A DNA stretch of 64,000 nucleotides from DHVE2 group archaeon (GCA_026993785.1 JALWRZ010000004.1:1-64000), one strand, 5' to 3'; positions 27,217 through 35,603 are shown, numbered from the stretch's first letter. Notes: generated from the sequence alone by a model not told the origin. Made by a program: numbers and translations.

Positions 27217-28340
27217 CTCCTCACCTCCAGGCTTCTCTTGTGAAACTCCATGCCCTCGATCTGGGACATCAGCAGCCCCAGCTCCCTTTCGTCAAGGAAT
27301 TCCTGGCGGCTCACCTCCGCTACACTCATGGGCTTTAAGAAATCCAATACGGTAAGAACTCCACTGAATCTCGCGGCCCCTCCCGTTGGAAGAACATGAT
27401 TCACACCTAAGAAATAATCGGCTGAGGGTACAGACGTGTAGGGGCCAAGATAAACAGCACCGGCGTTTTCAATCAGCGGGAGAAGCGTTGCCGGATTCTC
27501 CACCATGAGCTCCAGATGCTCTGGAGCAATTTCATTAACCTCCTTTACGCATTCTTGCAGGGATGTGCATAGATGCACCTCCACACCTTCCACACGACAA
27601 AAAGAGGCAAGCTCACGTGAGGTGGTTAGAAGCCACGCTTTGCTATCATCCCCATGCTCTCTCTGACTTAGCAAATCTGCCAGTACATACTCTGGCGGTG
27701 CGCTGGAATCTGCTATCACGGCTATTTCCGAGGGTCCTGCTAGGCCGTCGATCCCTACATCTCCATACACCTGTCTTTTTGCCTCATTTACGAATTTGTT
27801 TCCCGGACCGAAGATCTTATCCACCTTAGGTAAGAGGATTCCGTAAGCCATGGCTGCAATGGCATGGGCACCTCCGAGCTTGTAAACATCCCCTATTCCC
27901 AGGAGCTCAGCTATGTACAGCACCAGAGGATGCACCTTCCCATTTTTAGGTGGAGTAGCGAGAACTATCTCCTTCACCCCCGCAAGTCTTGCAGGCACAG
28001 CGCTCATTATCAGGCTGGAGGGTAGAGGTCTTCCACCGGGCACATATATGCCTATTCTACGAATCGGTTTGAAAATCAAGCCGTAAAGAGAGCCATTTTT
28101 AAGGAAGAGAATGTCCCGGGGCAACTGTCTTCGATGGTAATCCTGTACCCGCTGAATTATGCGCTCCACAACTCTTTTTTCTTTGAGGGTAATCTCATTC
28201 CTCGCCTTATGGAATTCTTCCTCGCTCACCTTAAGAGGTCCTTCATAGCCATCAAACCTTCTCGCGTATTCTCTCAGGGCTTCTTCTCCTCTCTCTCTAA
28301 CATCCTGAATTATCTTTCTCACATACTCCCTCAGTTCCAT
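27213..28340 (-). CDS. hisD: Histidinol dehydrogenase
   Basis: 375 residues, somewhat shorter at the N-terminus than the usual 420-430. It oxidises histidinol to histidine with two NAD. Conserved parts are [34 protein letters not shown], the zinc ligands in [10 protein letters not shown], the catalytic Glu-His in IAPEHLELM, and [21 protein letters not shown]. The short N-terminus is compatible with the start at 28340, which overlaps hisG by 10 bases. Confidence 0.95.
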   Translation of the reverse strand: MELREYVRKIIQDVRERGEEALREYARRFDGYEGPLKVSEEEFHKARNEITLKEKRVVERIIQRVQDYHRRQLPRDILFLKNGSLYGLIFKPIRRIGIYVPGGRPLPSSLIMSAVPARLAGVKEIVLATPPKNGKVHPLVLYIAELLGIGDVYKLGGAHAIAAMAYGILLPKVDKIFGPGNKFVNEAKRQVYGDVGIDGLAGPSEIAVIADSSAPPEYVLADLLSQREHGDDSKAWLLTTSRELASFCRVEGVEVHLCTSLQECVKEVNEIAPEHLELMVENPATLLPLIENAGAVYLGPYTSVPSADYFLGVNHVLPTGGAARFSGVLTVLDFLKPMSVAEVSRQEFLDERELGLLMSQIEGMEFHKRSLEVRR

Positions 28341-28936
28341 TTATCACCCTCCTTCAGAAAATTTACCAGGGAATTTATCTCCTGGAATTTTATCTTCTGC
28401 GCAACTCGATTCACAAGAAGCAGTGCGGACACATCCATTATCTTCTCCACCTCCCAAAGACCATGAACTCTGAGGGTTTGGGCAGTCTCCACTATGTCCA
28501 CTATGGCATCAGCTATGCCTGTGATTGCGGCAAGCTCCACGCTTCCATGAAGCTCTATGAGCTCCACATCCACACCTCGACTTTGAAAAAATTTTTTGGT
28601 AATTCGTGGATACTTTGTGGCAATCCTGAAACCGTCCATGCGTTCCACATCTACCCTATTATCCTTGGGAACTGCTATACTCAATCTGCATTTGCCAAAG
28701 GGCAACTCCAAGGGTATGAATACATCGGGCGATAGCTCTTCAACCACGTCACTTCCTGCGATTCCCACATCTATTCCATGCTCCACATACACAGGCACAT
28801 CAAAGGCCCGTGCCAGCAGCACTTTTCCTTCCCGAGACACCAAAGAGCGACCGGTAGGCAGCTCCAGGGGGATAAATTTTCTCAGTAGATTTACCGAGTC
28901 CTTTAAAAGTCTTCCCTTAGGTAGCACAAATCTCAT
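28331..28936 (-). CDS. hisG: ATP phosphoribosyltransferase, short (catalytic) form
   Basis: 201 residues. It starts [14 protein letters not shown] and has the PRPP loop [14 protein letters not shown] near residues 138-151. The C-terminal regulatory domain of long HisG is missing, so this is the short form that needs HisZ, and hisZ lies directly upstream with a four-base overlap. It catalyses the first, normally histidine-inhibited, step of the pathway. Confidence 0.95.
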   Translation of the reverse strand: MRFVLPKGRLLKDSVNLLRKFIPLELPTGRSLVSREGKVLLARAFDVPVYVEHGIDVGIAGSDVVEELSPDVFIPLELPFGKCRLSIAVPKDNRVDVERMDGFRIATKYPRITKKFFQSRGVDVELIELHGSVELAAITGIADAIVDIVETAQTLRVHGLWEVEKIMDVSALLLVNRVAQKIKFQEINSLVNFLKEGDKWN

Positions 28937-29820
28937 GGGGCCACCTCCACTGGTATGCCCATCTTAACCAGTTTTTTGGCTTGGTAAAACGTCTCGCGGA
29001 TATCTTCACCACGCATTTTTATTCTTTTAATCTCTCTGTCTTCATAGAGCCTTTTCAGAATTCCCAGATCAAGCATGAATCCCATACCCTTTTTTCCCTG
29101 CAGATTATATTCTCCGCCGCCACCGATGGGCTTTCCTATCTCGGGGGAATATATTTCAAAAATCACATCTATGTAGTAGGGCAGGGGCCTTACTGTGCCA
29201 AGGTCTATGAACAATCGCTCATCATCCACCGCGTACGCTATTCTATCGAGTTTCTCTATCCCACTTACCTTGCCACGGAAATTGAAGAGGTTCCACAGCT
29301 CCAACTTCTTCTCCTTGGAAATAGGTAGCTTCTCGATAATCTGAAAATTTCTATGATGCAGTGCGCTCCATACTTTTTCAGCATATTTCTCGATTCCCTT
29401 TATAGCTCTTCTCCACACTTCCATACTACCCATATCGATGTAGAACTCTTTGACTCCCAGAGCCTCCAGGGCTCCAATGGCAATGGATAGAACCTCTGCA
29501 TGTAGCCAGATATCCTGGGCTCCTATGAGCTCTATACCTGCCTGCCATTGACCCTTGATATCACCATCAAGGACCTCGCCTACGTAATAGACCCTAAGAT
29601 TTTCAGCTTCGTTCCACTTGAGCATTATTCTTGAGGTGGCGTCGGGAGCTATAAGATATAGCTCTCCATGCTGAAGAAACTTGGTGCCTTTTCTTATCCT
29701 GGAATCATACTCCGCCACTGCAGGAAACAGAATTTCTTTGTATCCCCAAAGCTGGAAAAGAGTGCGGAGCCTGTTGGAAATCTCTCCAAGAACCAAGAGA
29801 TCATAAGATGATGAAATCAA
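28933..29820 (-). CDS. hisZ: ATP phosphoribosyltransferase regulatory subunit
   Basis: 295 residues from a TTG start at 29820 with a strong GAGGAGGTGA site just before it. It resembles the catalytic core of histidyl-tRNA synthetase: a motif 2-like region ([22 protein letters not shown]), [13 protein letters not shown], and a motif 3-like IGGGGEYNL. HisZ pairs with short HisG and gives it catalytic competence and histidine feedback. It is the first gene of the operon, after a leader of about 140 bases. HisZ is mainly bacterial, so transfer is likely. Confidence 0.9.
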   Translation of the reverse strand: MISSSYDLLVLGEISNRLRTLFQLWGYKEILFPAVAEYDSRIRKGTKFLQHGELYLIAPDATSRIMLKWNEAENLRVYYVGEVLDGDIKGQWQAGIELIGAQDIWLHAEVLSIAIGALEALGVKEFYIDMGSMEVWRRAIKGIEKYAEKVWSALHHRNFQIIEKLPISKEKKLELWNLFNFRGKVSGIEKLDRIAYAVDDERLFIDLGTVRPLPYYIDVIFEIYSPEIGKPIGGGGEYNLQGKKGMGFMLDLGILKRLYEDREIKRIKMRGEDIRETFYQAKKLVKMGIPVEVAP

Positions 29821-29899
29821 TCCCTCACCTCCTCCACGGATAAGAGAGGAGAATAAAGAAAAGCCCTATCGCTCTCCCTTTCAAAACTTGGAGCTGGTG

Positions 29900-29959
29900 T
29901 TAATAATGTTGGCGTTGACCAACCCTGGAAAGCGCATAGATGTCAGAGGTCATTAGCAT
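29900..29959 (-). CDS. Mini-ORF in the his operon leader
   Basis: A 19-codon frame, MLMTSDIYALSRVGQRQHY, starts exactly where transcription is predicted to begin (TATA box centre about 26 bases upstream), so it could be translated as a leaderless peptide. It ends with Gln-Arg-Gln-His-Tyr and stops 79 bases before hisZ. The end overlaps a 5-bp hairpin (GTTGG/CCAAC). A leader-peptide role is inference; only one His codon is present. Confidence 0.35.
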   Translation of the reverse strand: MLMTSDIYALSRVGQRQHY

Positions 29960-29980
29960 ATCCGCTCCCAATGCACCTCA

Positions 29981-29991
29981 CTATATAATTT
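29981..29991 (-). promoter_or_regulatory. TATA box of the his operon
   Basis: The minus-strand sequence AAATTATATAG lies here, which predicts transcription from about 29959 and a leader of about 140 bases before the hisZ TTG at 29820. Confidence 0.55.
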
Positions 29992-30024
29992 TTATGATAC
30001 AAAATTATTTTTCGTTTTAATAAA

Positions 30025-30071
30025 TGGAACAGCATTCATCAAAATTGAAATATATGGAACATTATTCACCA
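30025..30071. promoter_or_regulatory. Paired 17-base direct repeats, operator-like
   Basis: TGGAACAGCATTCATCA (30025-30041) and TGGAACATTATTCACCA (30055-30071) match at 14 of 17 positions and start exactly 30 bases apart, about three helical turns. Each holds the inverted triplets GAA-N5-TTC. They sit between the divergent TATA boxes of the his operon and the methyltransferase, as a regulator site would. Confidence 0.5.
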
Positions 30072-30144
30072 TATAGAATTTTTTCATAATTTTGTCAAAA
30101 GTGTTATAAAGGTGAAATCCATGTGCCATTCAGGGTGAGTTGAG

Positions 30145-30768
30145 TTGGATGTGGTTAGAGCCTATTACGAGGAGTTACTGAAAGAGTTTTACGAAAGTGG
30201 CGGTAGTGAGGATGAGCTTTACTGGCTTATGAGCAGTGTGCTACTCAGAAAACCTGAAATTCACGGGGAATACAGGCTCCGGGAAAGATTGGTGGATGAA
30301 ATCGCCGAGCTTGCCCGGGGAAGAGTTTTGGATGTGGGCTGCGGAATGGGCCTACTCTCCTTTCGCCTTGCACTCAAAGAAAACGTGGAAAAGGTGGTGG
30401 GTATAGATAGCGATCCCGAGCTTATTGATTTCTGTATTAAGGTAAGAAATAAGATTTCCAGCAAACCACGTTTTATCAGGGGCAATTTTTTAGATACCAA
30501 GTTTCAGGGTACCTTCGACACGGTGATTTTTCTTTATACCCTTCGCCACAACCGATACAACGAGTTTCTTAGAAAAGCGCTGCAATTGTTAGAACCATCC
30601 GGAAATATAATTATTGGAGACATCGATATGGACGGGCTCAGGGATAAAATAATAAAGTTTGCGGATAGACGCAGGCTCAAGGTACTTCGTAATATCTCCC
30701 TGGGTATGATAGGAGATAGAGACAGGGAGGAAAAGGGCAGGCTATTTCTAATGGTTCTCTCTCGATAA
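30145..30768 (+). CDS. SAM-dependent methyltransferase (class I)
   Basis: 207 residues from TTG 30145, placed six bases after a GGTGA site (30134-30138); GTG 30151 is the alternative. The SAM-binding loop is RVLDVGCGMGLLSFRLA (about residues 59-75), with VVGIDSDPELIDFC as the acidic strand and a motif IV-like FDTVIFLYTLRHNR. The substrate is not evident. It is divergent from the his operon and shares the repeat-bearing intergenic region. TATA box TTATAAAG at 30104-30111. Confidence 0.83.
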   Translation: MDVVRAYYEELLKEFYESGGSEDELYWLMSSVLLRKPEIHGEYRLRERLVDEIAELARGRVLDVGCGMGLLSFRLALKENVEKVVGIDSDPELIDFCIKVRNKISSKPRFIRGNFLDTKFQGTFDTVIFLYTLRHNRYNEFLRKALQLLEPSGNIIIGDIDMDGLRDKIIKFADRRRLKVLRNISLGMIGDRDREEKGRLFLMVLSR

Positions 30769-30863
30769 TTTTTCATTTTATGCCCGAATATTTGTAAAAT
30801 AAACGATTATTTTCCAATTTTTCTGGAGAAAATATAAATATCGCCATCTTTATCCATCATAGA

Positions 30864-31964
30864 TTGGAGGTGATTATTCTGGGTGAGAAGCTAACGCTAT
30901 CAGAATTGAGAAAAAGGCTGGGAAAACTCTCCCTCTATGATATATCAACCTGGGTGAAATCCAGAAATCCAGAGATAAGGCTCGACTTGGGTCAGCCCGA
31001 TGTGCCTGTAGATGAAAGAATTATCGAAGCTGCGGTGAATTCTCTGCGGAGAGGGGAAACTGGATATACGGCTACAGCTGGAATAAATGAGCTTCGAGAA
31101 ATCATTGCTGAGAGGGAGGGCGTGGATCCTGATGAGGTTGTGGTGGGTGCCGGTGGAAAAATCATGCTCTCCGCTGCCATAATGAGGGCATCTCTTGTGG
31201 GTCTTATCTCTCCGCACTGGACGGCCTATGAGAGAACGGCCAGTAGTTTCGATACGCCCGTAAAATTCTTCAAAACAAGCATAGAAGATGGATGGATCCC
31301 GCATCTCCAGGAGCTTGGCGTGGATCTTCTTATACTCAACTACCCGAACAATCCCACGGGAAGGATTATTCCCAAAGAAAGTATAAGGGAAATTCTGGAG
31401 CTCGCAGAGGATGAGGATGTAAAGGTGATAAGCGATGAGGTCTATGCAGAAATTTCGTGGAGAGACTTCACACCTCTTAGGGAGATGAGCGAGAATGTGA
31501 TTACTGTGAAGAGCTTCTCCAAGCTTTTCAGTATGACCGGATTCAGACTGGGATATGCCATCGGTCCCAAGAAGGATATACGGGAGCTTCAGAAGTTTAT
31601 GGAGGCCACCATAACCTGCGTTCCGATATTTGTGCAGAGAGCAGGAATAAGGGCGATGGAGCTATGGGATGAGATAAGAGCCAGAATTTCAGAGGTCTAC
31701 AGGAAGAGGGGTGAACTAGCCTATAAAATCCTCTCCAAGAAATTCCAGTTAACTCCTCCCGATGGAGCGTTTTACATATTTGTTGATACCGGTGTTGATA
31801 GCACGCTCTTTGTGGATAAAATGGTGGATGAAGGCATCTCTATGTTCCCCGGAGATGTGTTTGGAGGCTATGATACCTTCGTGAGAATATCCTTGGTTAG
31901 CGATAGATTGGAATATGCGCTTGGAAAAATGGTGAAAGTCAAAGAAGAGCTGGAAGACTCTTAA
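30864..31964 (+). CDS. Class I/II PLP aminotransferase, aspartate-aminotransferase-like
   Basis: About 366 residues. Motifs are LDLGQPDVPVDERI, ETGYTATAGINELREIIA, LNYPNNPTGRIIP, VISDEVYAEISW and the PLP lysine in VKSFSKLFSMTGFRLGYAIG. The substrate is undefined; aspartate, aromatic or branched-chain types are possible. The start is unclear: TTG 30864 opens the frame, but the ribosome binding site GGAGGTGA lies just after it (30866-30873), so initiation may instead be at the in-frame ATT 30876 or CTG 30879. The TATA box AATATAAATA (30831-30840) would start the mRNA near 30860. Confidence 0.9.
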   Translation: MEVIILGEKLTLSELRKRLGKLSLYDISTWVKSRNPEIRLDLGQPDVPVDERIIEAAVNSLRRGETGYTATAGINELREIIAEREGVDPDEVVVGAGGKIMLSAAIMRASLVGLISPHWTAYERTASSFDTPVKFFKTSIEDGWIPHLQELGVDLLILNYPNNPTGRIIPKESIREILELAEDEDVKVISDEVYAEISWRDFTPLREMSENVITVKSFSKLFSMTGFRLGYAIGPKKDIRELQKFMEATITCVPIFVQRAGIRAMELWDEIRARISEVYRKRGELAYKILSKKFQLTPPDGAFYIFVDTGVDSTLFVDKMVDEGISMFPGDVFGGYDTFVRISLVSDRLEYALGKMVKVKEELEDS

Positions 31965-31978
31965 ATCCTCCAAAGCAA

Positions 31979-32060
31979 CGCGGGGAGGGGGATTCGAACC
32001 CCCGCGGGCAACAGCCCAATGGCTTAGCAGGCCATCGCCGTACCACTCGGCCATCCCCGC
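31979..32060 (-). tRNA. tRNA-Ser (GCU)
   Basis: 82 bases on the minus strand. The acceptor stem GCGGGGA pairs with TCCCCGC, with discriminator G. The anticodon loop reads CTGCTAA (anticodon GCT), followed by a long class II variable arm (GGGCTGTTGCCC), and the T arm GGGGGTTCGAATCCCCC. The 3' CCA is not encoded. A TATA-like AATTAATATACC lies about 25-35 bases upstream. Confidence 0.93.
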
Positions 32061-32176
32061 TCTTGATGCCATATGAAAATTTGGTATATTAATTTAGCCC
32101 CCAAACCATCTGAGAGATATTTCCATATAGCATTCATAGGGTTTCTCCCTTAAGCTTCCAAAGTAGTGGAACCAAG

Positions 32177-32298
32177 AGCCACCGGGGGGATTCGAACCCC
32201 CGACCTGCTGATTTCTTGAAGCCCGCGGCTTTGGGGTAAAGCCCTTTTTTAAAGGGCTTTTACAAGTCAGCCGCTCTACCGGGCTAAGCTACGGTGGC
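32177..32298 (-). tRNA. tRNA-Thr (UGU) with a 48-base intron
   Basis: Minus strand. Exon 1 is 32261-32298 and exon 2 is about 32177-32212. Acceptor GCCACCG/CGGTGGC with discriminator T; anticodon stem GCTGA/TCAGC with loop CTTGTA-A, anticodon TGT. The intron (about 32213-32260) interrupts after base 37, the standard archaeal site, and contains two strong hairpins (AAAGCCC/GGGCTTT and AAGCCGCGGGCTT). TTTATAAG upstream near 32322-32332 is a likely TATA box. Confidence 0.9.
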
Positions 32299-32456
32299 AG
32301 CGAAGGTGAAATATGCCTTTTTCTTATAAATTTTTCTCCCTTATTATTCATTCTTATCTTTGATTTTCTTGGGCAGATAACTGGAATGACAAATTTTCAG
32401 GCTAGGGTAAAAATTCAAGAAAGATTTAAATATTGGCTGGAGATAAATAGGAAACG

Positions 32457-32609
32457 ATGAGCAGGATTATAAAAAGTGAGGTTAAATATATCTCCCTTTA
32501 TCTTGAGGGCCAGTATATAGACTACCTTATCTCAGAAAGGGTACATCGCATTCTGAGAGAGATTAAAGAATTGGAGAGGGAGCTTTTAGAGGAGATCGAA
32601 GAAATGTGA
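32457..32609 (+). CDS. 50-residue protein of unknown function
   Basis: A short frame on the strand opposite the flanking tRNA genes begins MSRIIKSEVKYISLYLEG and ends in an acidic helix (REIKELERELLEEIEEM). The TATA box TTTAAATA (32425-32432) is centred about 28 bases before the ATG, consistent with a leaderless gene. The N-terminal strand-turn followed by helices resembles a small DNA-binding or ribbon-helix-helix-sized protein, but no family is recognised. Confidence 0.55.
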   Translation: MSRIIKSEVKYISLYLEGQYIDYLISERVHRILREIKELERELLEEIEEM

Positions 32610-32615
32610 TTTTAA

Positions 32616-32723
32616 TGCCGGGGCCGGGGTTCGAACCCGGGACCTTCGGATTTCTCAGGCTTGGAGGTGGAGAATATTTTTTCCCTATGAGTCCGACGCT
32701 CCACCAGGCTGAGCCACCCCGGC
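32616..32723 (-). tRNA. tRNA-Met (CAU, elongator-like) with a 34-base intron
   Basis: Minus strand. Exon 1 is 32686-32723 and exon 2 is 32616-32651. Acceptor GCCGGGG/CCCCGGC with discriminator A; anticodon stem TCGGA/TCCGA, loop CTCATA-A, anticodon CAT. The intron (32652-32685) follows base 37. The G1-C72 pair and G-rich acceptor fit an elongator tRNA-Met; tRNA-Ile2 with a modified CAU anticodon is less likely. The 5' end lies one base after the eS1 stop codon. Confidence 0.9.
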
Positions 32724-32724
32724 A

Positions 32725-33444
32725 TCATTCCTGCACTTCAGGAGTAGCCTCCACTTTGGGCTCATTCTCCACATCTGTTTTCTCAACTTCTGGTTCCTCA
32801 GCCTCAGAGCTCTCCTCTTCGGAGGGCATCTCCACAATCTTTTCTTCCGGGAAGTGGAGAACCTCGGATTTTCTTATCTCAATCCTCCTAACGGGATATA
32901 TGGGCTTTAAAAGATGAACAAGATCCTTCTTGGAATCCTCGGTGAGTATGTATTTAACATATTCTGAGAATGTCATCTCCTGCGCTTTTTTGGTAAGAAA
33001 CTCAGCTATAGCTTTGCGAATCTGGCTCTTGATGGAACTTTTGATTCTCTTATCGGGTACAGCTATGACCTTCACCCTCATTCGGTAACCATCCGAAGTT
33101 TGAACATTGAAGATTGAATCTATTCTGCTCCTTCTCCTTCTCACCATGCGACGGATATAATCCGTGGTCATATCGTGCCCTATGAAGCGTGTGTAAGCAT
33201 TTGTCCCCTGGATTCTGTTTATCTTGAAATAGAGCTTTACGTGCATCTTCTTGAAATTACCCGTTAAATCATAGAGAGTAGCCTCTGCGATTCTTCCTAT
33301 AACCTTCTCTGGGTCGTTGGAAGGAGTCATCCCCAGCTCCTTAGAGCTGAAGGTCTCCGGGGCTATTATAGTGTACCACACCTTTGCTCGCCATCTATCG
33401 CGAATTCTCCTGGCCGCTGCTCTTTCTGCTCTTTTACTTGCCAT
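32725..33444 (-). CDS. rps3ae: Small-subunit ribosomal protein eS1 (S3Ae)
   Basis: 239 residues. It is the archaeal/eukaryotic ribosomal protein eS1. It begins MASKRAERAAARRIRDRWRA and carries APETFSSKELGMTPSNDPEKVIGR and MVRRRRSRIDSIFNVQTSDGYRMRVKV, typical of the family. The last about 35 residues are an acidic Glu-rich tail. A GGTGA site precedes the ATG. The stop is one base from the tRNA-Met 5' end, so the two are probably cut from one transcript. Confidence 0.96.
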   Translation of the reverse strand: MASKRAERAAARRIRDRWRAKVWYTIIAPETFSSKELGMTPSNDPEKVIGRIAEATLYDLTGNFKKMHVKLYFKINRIQGTNAYTRFIGHDMTTDYIRRMVRRRRSRIDSIFNVQTSDGYRMRVKVIAVPDKRIKSSIKSQIRKAIAEFLTKKAQEMTFSEYVKYILTEDSKKDLVHLLKPIYPVRRIEIRKSEVLHFPEEKIVEMPSEEESSEAEEPEVEKTDVENEPKVEATPEVQE

Positions 33445-33635
33445 GTTGACTCACCTTGCGATGGTAAATAGACATTCCTTTAAATAATTTTTGTAGTCTG
33501 CGGAGATTTGAAATCCACACAAAGCATCTCAATGTATAAGGAGTCCATATCTAAACTTTGTCTACTTTCCTTGGGAATTTTGTAGCTAACCGATCAAGGA
33601 AAAATATTTATACTATGTACTCTATTGTCATACAA

Positions 33636-33992
33636 ATGTCAGACAAAGATCTTGAGTGGGTTGGAGATACGGTATGGAAATTGAGAATGGGTGCTGAGAA
33701 ATTAAAGAGATATGGGAGAACAAGTGAGAATTTGATGGAATACTCTTCGCTACTCTCCCTTCTGCCCCACAGGGTGATAGAGAAGGAGATGCTGGAATAT
33801 ATAAAAGAGAAGAGTGATACGATCCTGGCATTTATCAACGCTGCAGAGAGGAGCAGCCATCTGGAGGAGCTTATATCTCGGGGTATCCAGACAATTCTTA
33901 GAGACGAGATTCCCAAGTTAAGGGATATTATGCGCTTAGAGGATGGAATAGGAGTCAATTCTAGGCATATTTCCGAGGAATCCAGCGGATGA
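33636..33992 (+). CDS. Helical protein of unknown function
   Basis: 118 residues from ATG 33636. This start is chosen over the upstream frame opening because the TATA box ATATTTATAC (33604-33613) is centred about 27 bases before it, giving a leaderless mRNA. The protein is almost all predicted helix (DLEWVGDTVWKLRMGAEKLKRY, VIEKEMLEYIKEKSDTILAFINAAE) with no Cys or membrane segment. I do not recognise it. Confidence 0.72.
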   Translation: MSDKDLEWVGDTVWKLRMGAEKLKRYGRTSENLMEYSSLLSLLPHRVIEKEMLEYIKEKSDTILAFINAAERSSHLEELISRGIQTILRDEIPKLRDIMRLEDGIGVNSRHISEESSG

Positions 33993-34056
33993 AATCCCTC
34001 AGAGTATCTATGGGTTTTGCGAAAAAATTATTACTCCCAATGCTATATACTCAGGG

Positions 34057-35061
34057 ATGTATCGTTTTGGTTTAGCCGGGATTCCCCTATCGTGCAAGGG
34101 ACGAACCTTAAAGGATGCCATAGAAGATACCCACAGGATGGGTCTTCATGCCATGGAGATACAGTTCCTGCGGGTGAATGTGCAGGAGAGAAATGTGGTG
34201 GATGAGATCGGTCTCAAACCCAGGGAGGTCGAGAATTCTCTCATTATAGATGTTCTCCGTCCAGACGAAGAAGGAAATTACCGATACATAGGGATAGATT
34301 CTCCCCTGGAAGAGGATGACATAGTTCTGGAGCTTTTCTGGAATCTGGCAACCAGCTACATAGAGCTAAGGTATTTAAAGAATCTTGCCAAGGAGCTTGA
34401 TGTGCAGCTTACGCTCCACACTCCGTATTATATGGATCTTGTGAGCAATGGTGAGCTCACGGAAAATTCCCTGAATTATATAATCTGGGGCGGAATATTG
34501 GCCAATGAGGTGGGTGCCAAATATGTGGTAAATCATATTGGGCTTTATGGGGAGCTGAGCAGAGCTCAGGCCATGAAGAATGTGGTGGAAAATGTCAAAT
34601 ATCTTAAGAAAAGATACAAGGAGCTTAAGCTACAACCCAAGCTGGGTTTCGAAGTTTCTGGCAAGCAGGTGGTTTTTGGTTCGCTGGAAGAAATTTTGCA
34701 GCTTTGCAAGAAAGTTAAGGGTGTCCTGCCCATAGTTAATTTTGCCCATATTCATGCGAGAACCAATGGTGGGTTAAAAGAGCAGAAGGATTTTCAGGAG
34801 ATATTTGATAAAATTGCACCTTTCTGGAAGGATGAGTTCTATGTGCATTTCGCAGGAGTACTCTACGAAAATGGAAATGAAACTATGATTGCACCAATAA
34901 AGAAGGGGGATCTTAAGTTCGAGACTCTTGCTCATGTAATTCTTGAGAATGAATACAATATAACGATAATCTCCTCCTCTCCTCTCTTGGAACACGATGC
35001 CGCTTATATGCGCACCATAATGGAAAGGATACTCCTTCGAAAGCTTATGAAGAGGAAGTGA
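34057..35061 (+). CDS. Endonuclease IV-like TIM-barrel protein
   Basis: 334 residues. The metal-binding pattern of the endonuclease IV/AP endonuclease 2 barrel is seen along the chain: LTLHTPYYMDL (His), VVNHIGLYGEL (His), LGFEVSGK (Glu), VNFAHIHARTNG (His pair), YVHFAGVLY (His) and SSSPLLEHDA (Glu). Endonuclease IV cuts DNA at abasic sites using three zinc ions. The protein is longer than bacterial Nfo (about 285) and could also be a divergent sugar-isomerase-like enzyme. Its stop overlaps the hxlB region, so the two are co-transcribed. Confidence 0.82.
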   Translation: MYRFGLAGIPLSCKGRTLKDAIEDTHRMGLHAMEIQFLRVNVQERNVVDEIGLKPREVENSLIIDVLRPDEEGNYRYIGIDSPLEEDDIVLELFWNLATSYIELRYLKNLAKELDVQLTLHTPYYMDLVSNGELTENSLNYIIWGGILANEVGAKYVVNHIGLYGELSRAQAMKNVVENVKYLKKRYKELKLQPKLGFEVSGKQVVFGSLEEILQLCKKVKGVLPIVNFAHIHARTNGGLKEQKDFQEIFDKIAPFWKDEFYVHFAGVLYENGNETMIAPIKKGDLKFETLAHVILENEYNITIISSSPLLEHDAAYMRTIMERILLRKLMKRK

Positions 35062-35066
35062 GCCCT

Positions 35067-35603
35067 ATGTTCCGTGAGGCTTACAATTACATCCTGGAGA
35101 ATGCTAAGGTATCTCTTGATGGCATAAATAACCAGGATGTACAAAAAGCCGTTGAGATGATAAAGGAGGCAAAGCAGATTTTTGTATACGGTTCCGGGCG
35201 CTCAGGACTCGTGGGCAAATTCTTTGCCATGCGCCTGGTGCAGCTTGGACTGGTTGCCTATTTTATCGGTGAGACCATAACCCCTGTGGTGAATCCAGAG
35301 GATCTTGTTGTACTCATCTCCAACACAGGAAGAACTAAATCCACTATCCTGGTAGAGAGCATAGCTAAGAGGATAGGTGCAAAGGTTATGGGCATAACCT
35401 CCAATAAAAATTCGCCCCTGGCCAAGCATGCGGATCTCGTGTTTCACATTAAGCCCAAGAATGGAAGAAAGGAGCTGGCACCTTTAGGCACACTCTTTGA
35501 AATTTCAGCAGTGATATTCTTGGATTCCCTGATAGCAGAGCTCATGGAGGCCTTAAATCAAAGTGAGGAAGATATGAGGAGGAGACATGCCATATGGGTG
35601 TAG
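35067..35603 (+). CDS. hxlB: 6-phospho-3-hexuloisomerase (SIS domain)
   Basis: 178 residues from ATG 35067, preceded by GGAAGTGA; the GTG at 35058 is a less likely start. The single SIS sugar-isomerase domain has IFVYGSGRSGLVGKFFAMRLVQLG, VLISNTGRTKSTI and PLGTLFEISAVIFLDS, all typical of HxlB. It interconverts fructose 6-phosphate and hexulose 6-phosphate, the archaeal route to ribose 5-phosphate by the reverse ribulose monophosphate pathway. The partner hexulose-phosphate synthase is not in the window. Confidence 0.92.
   Translation: MFREAYNYILENAKVSLDGINNQDVQKAVEMIKEAKQIFVYGSGRSGLVGKFFAMRLVQLGLVAYFIGETITPVVNPEDLVVLISNTGRTKSTILVESIAKRIGAKVMGITSNKNSPLAKHADLVFHIKPKNGRKELAPLGTLFEISAVIFLDSLIAELMEALNQSEEDMRRRHAIWV

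Larger units (their letters stand above)
29821..30144. other. 324-base divergent region between the his operon and a methyltransferase
   Basis: The gap holds the his leader with a mini-ORF (29900-29959), the minus-strand TATA box of the his operon (29981-29990), two near-identical 17-base direct repeats exactly 30 bases apart (30025-30041 and 30055-30071), and the plus-strand TATA box of the methyltransferase (30104-30111). Each is listed or discussed separately. Confidence 0.65.

Noticed and set aside
27330-28340. Shortened HisD suspected of being truncated
   Set aside because: Only the variable N-terminus is short; zinc ligands, the catalytic Glu-His pair and substrate loops are all present, and the start is coupled to hisG.
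30120-30138. Five-codon frame (MCHSG) before the methyltransferase
   Set aside because: Its ATG lies upstream of the transcript start predicted from the TATA box at 30104-30111, and it is too short to support.
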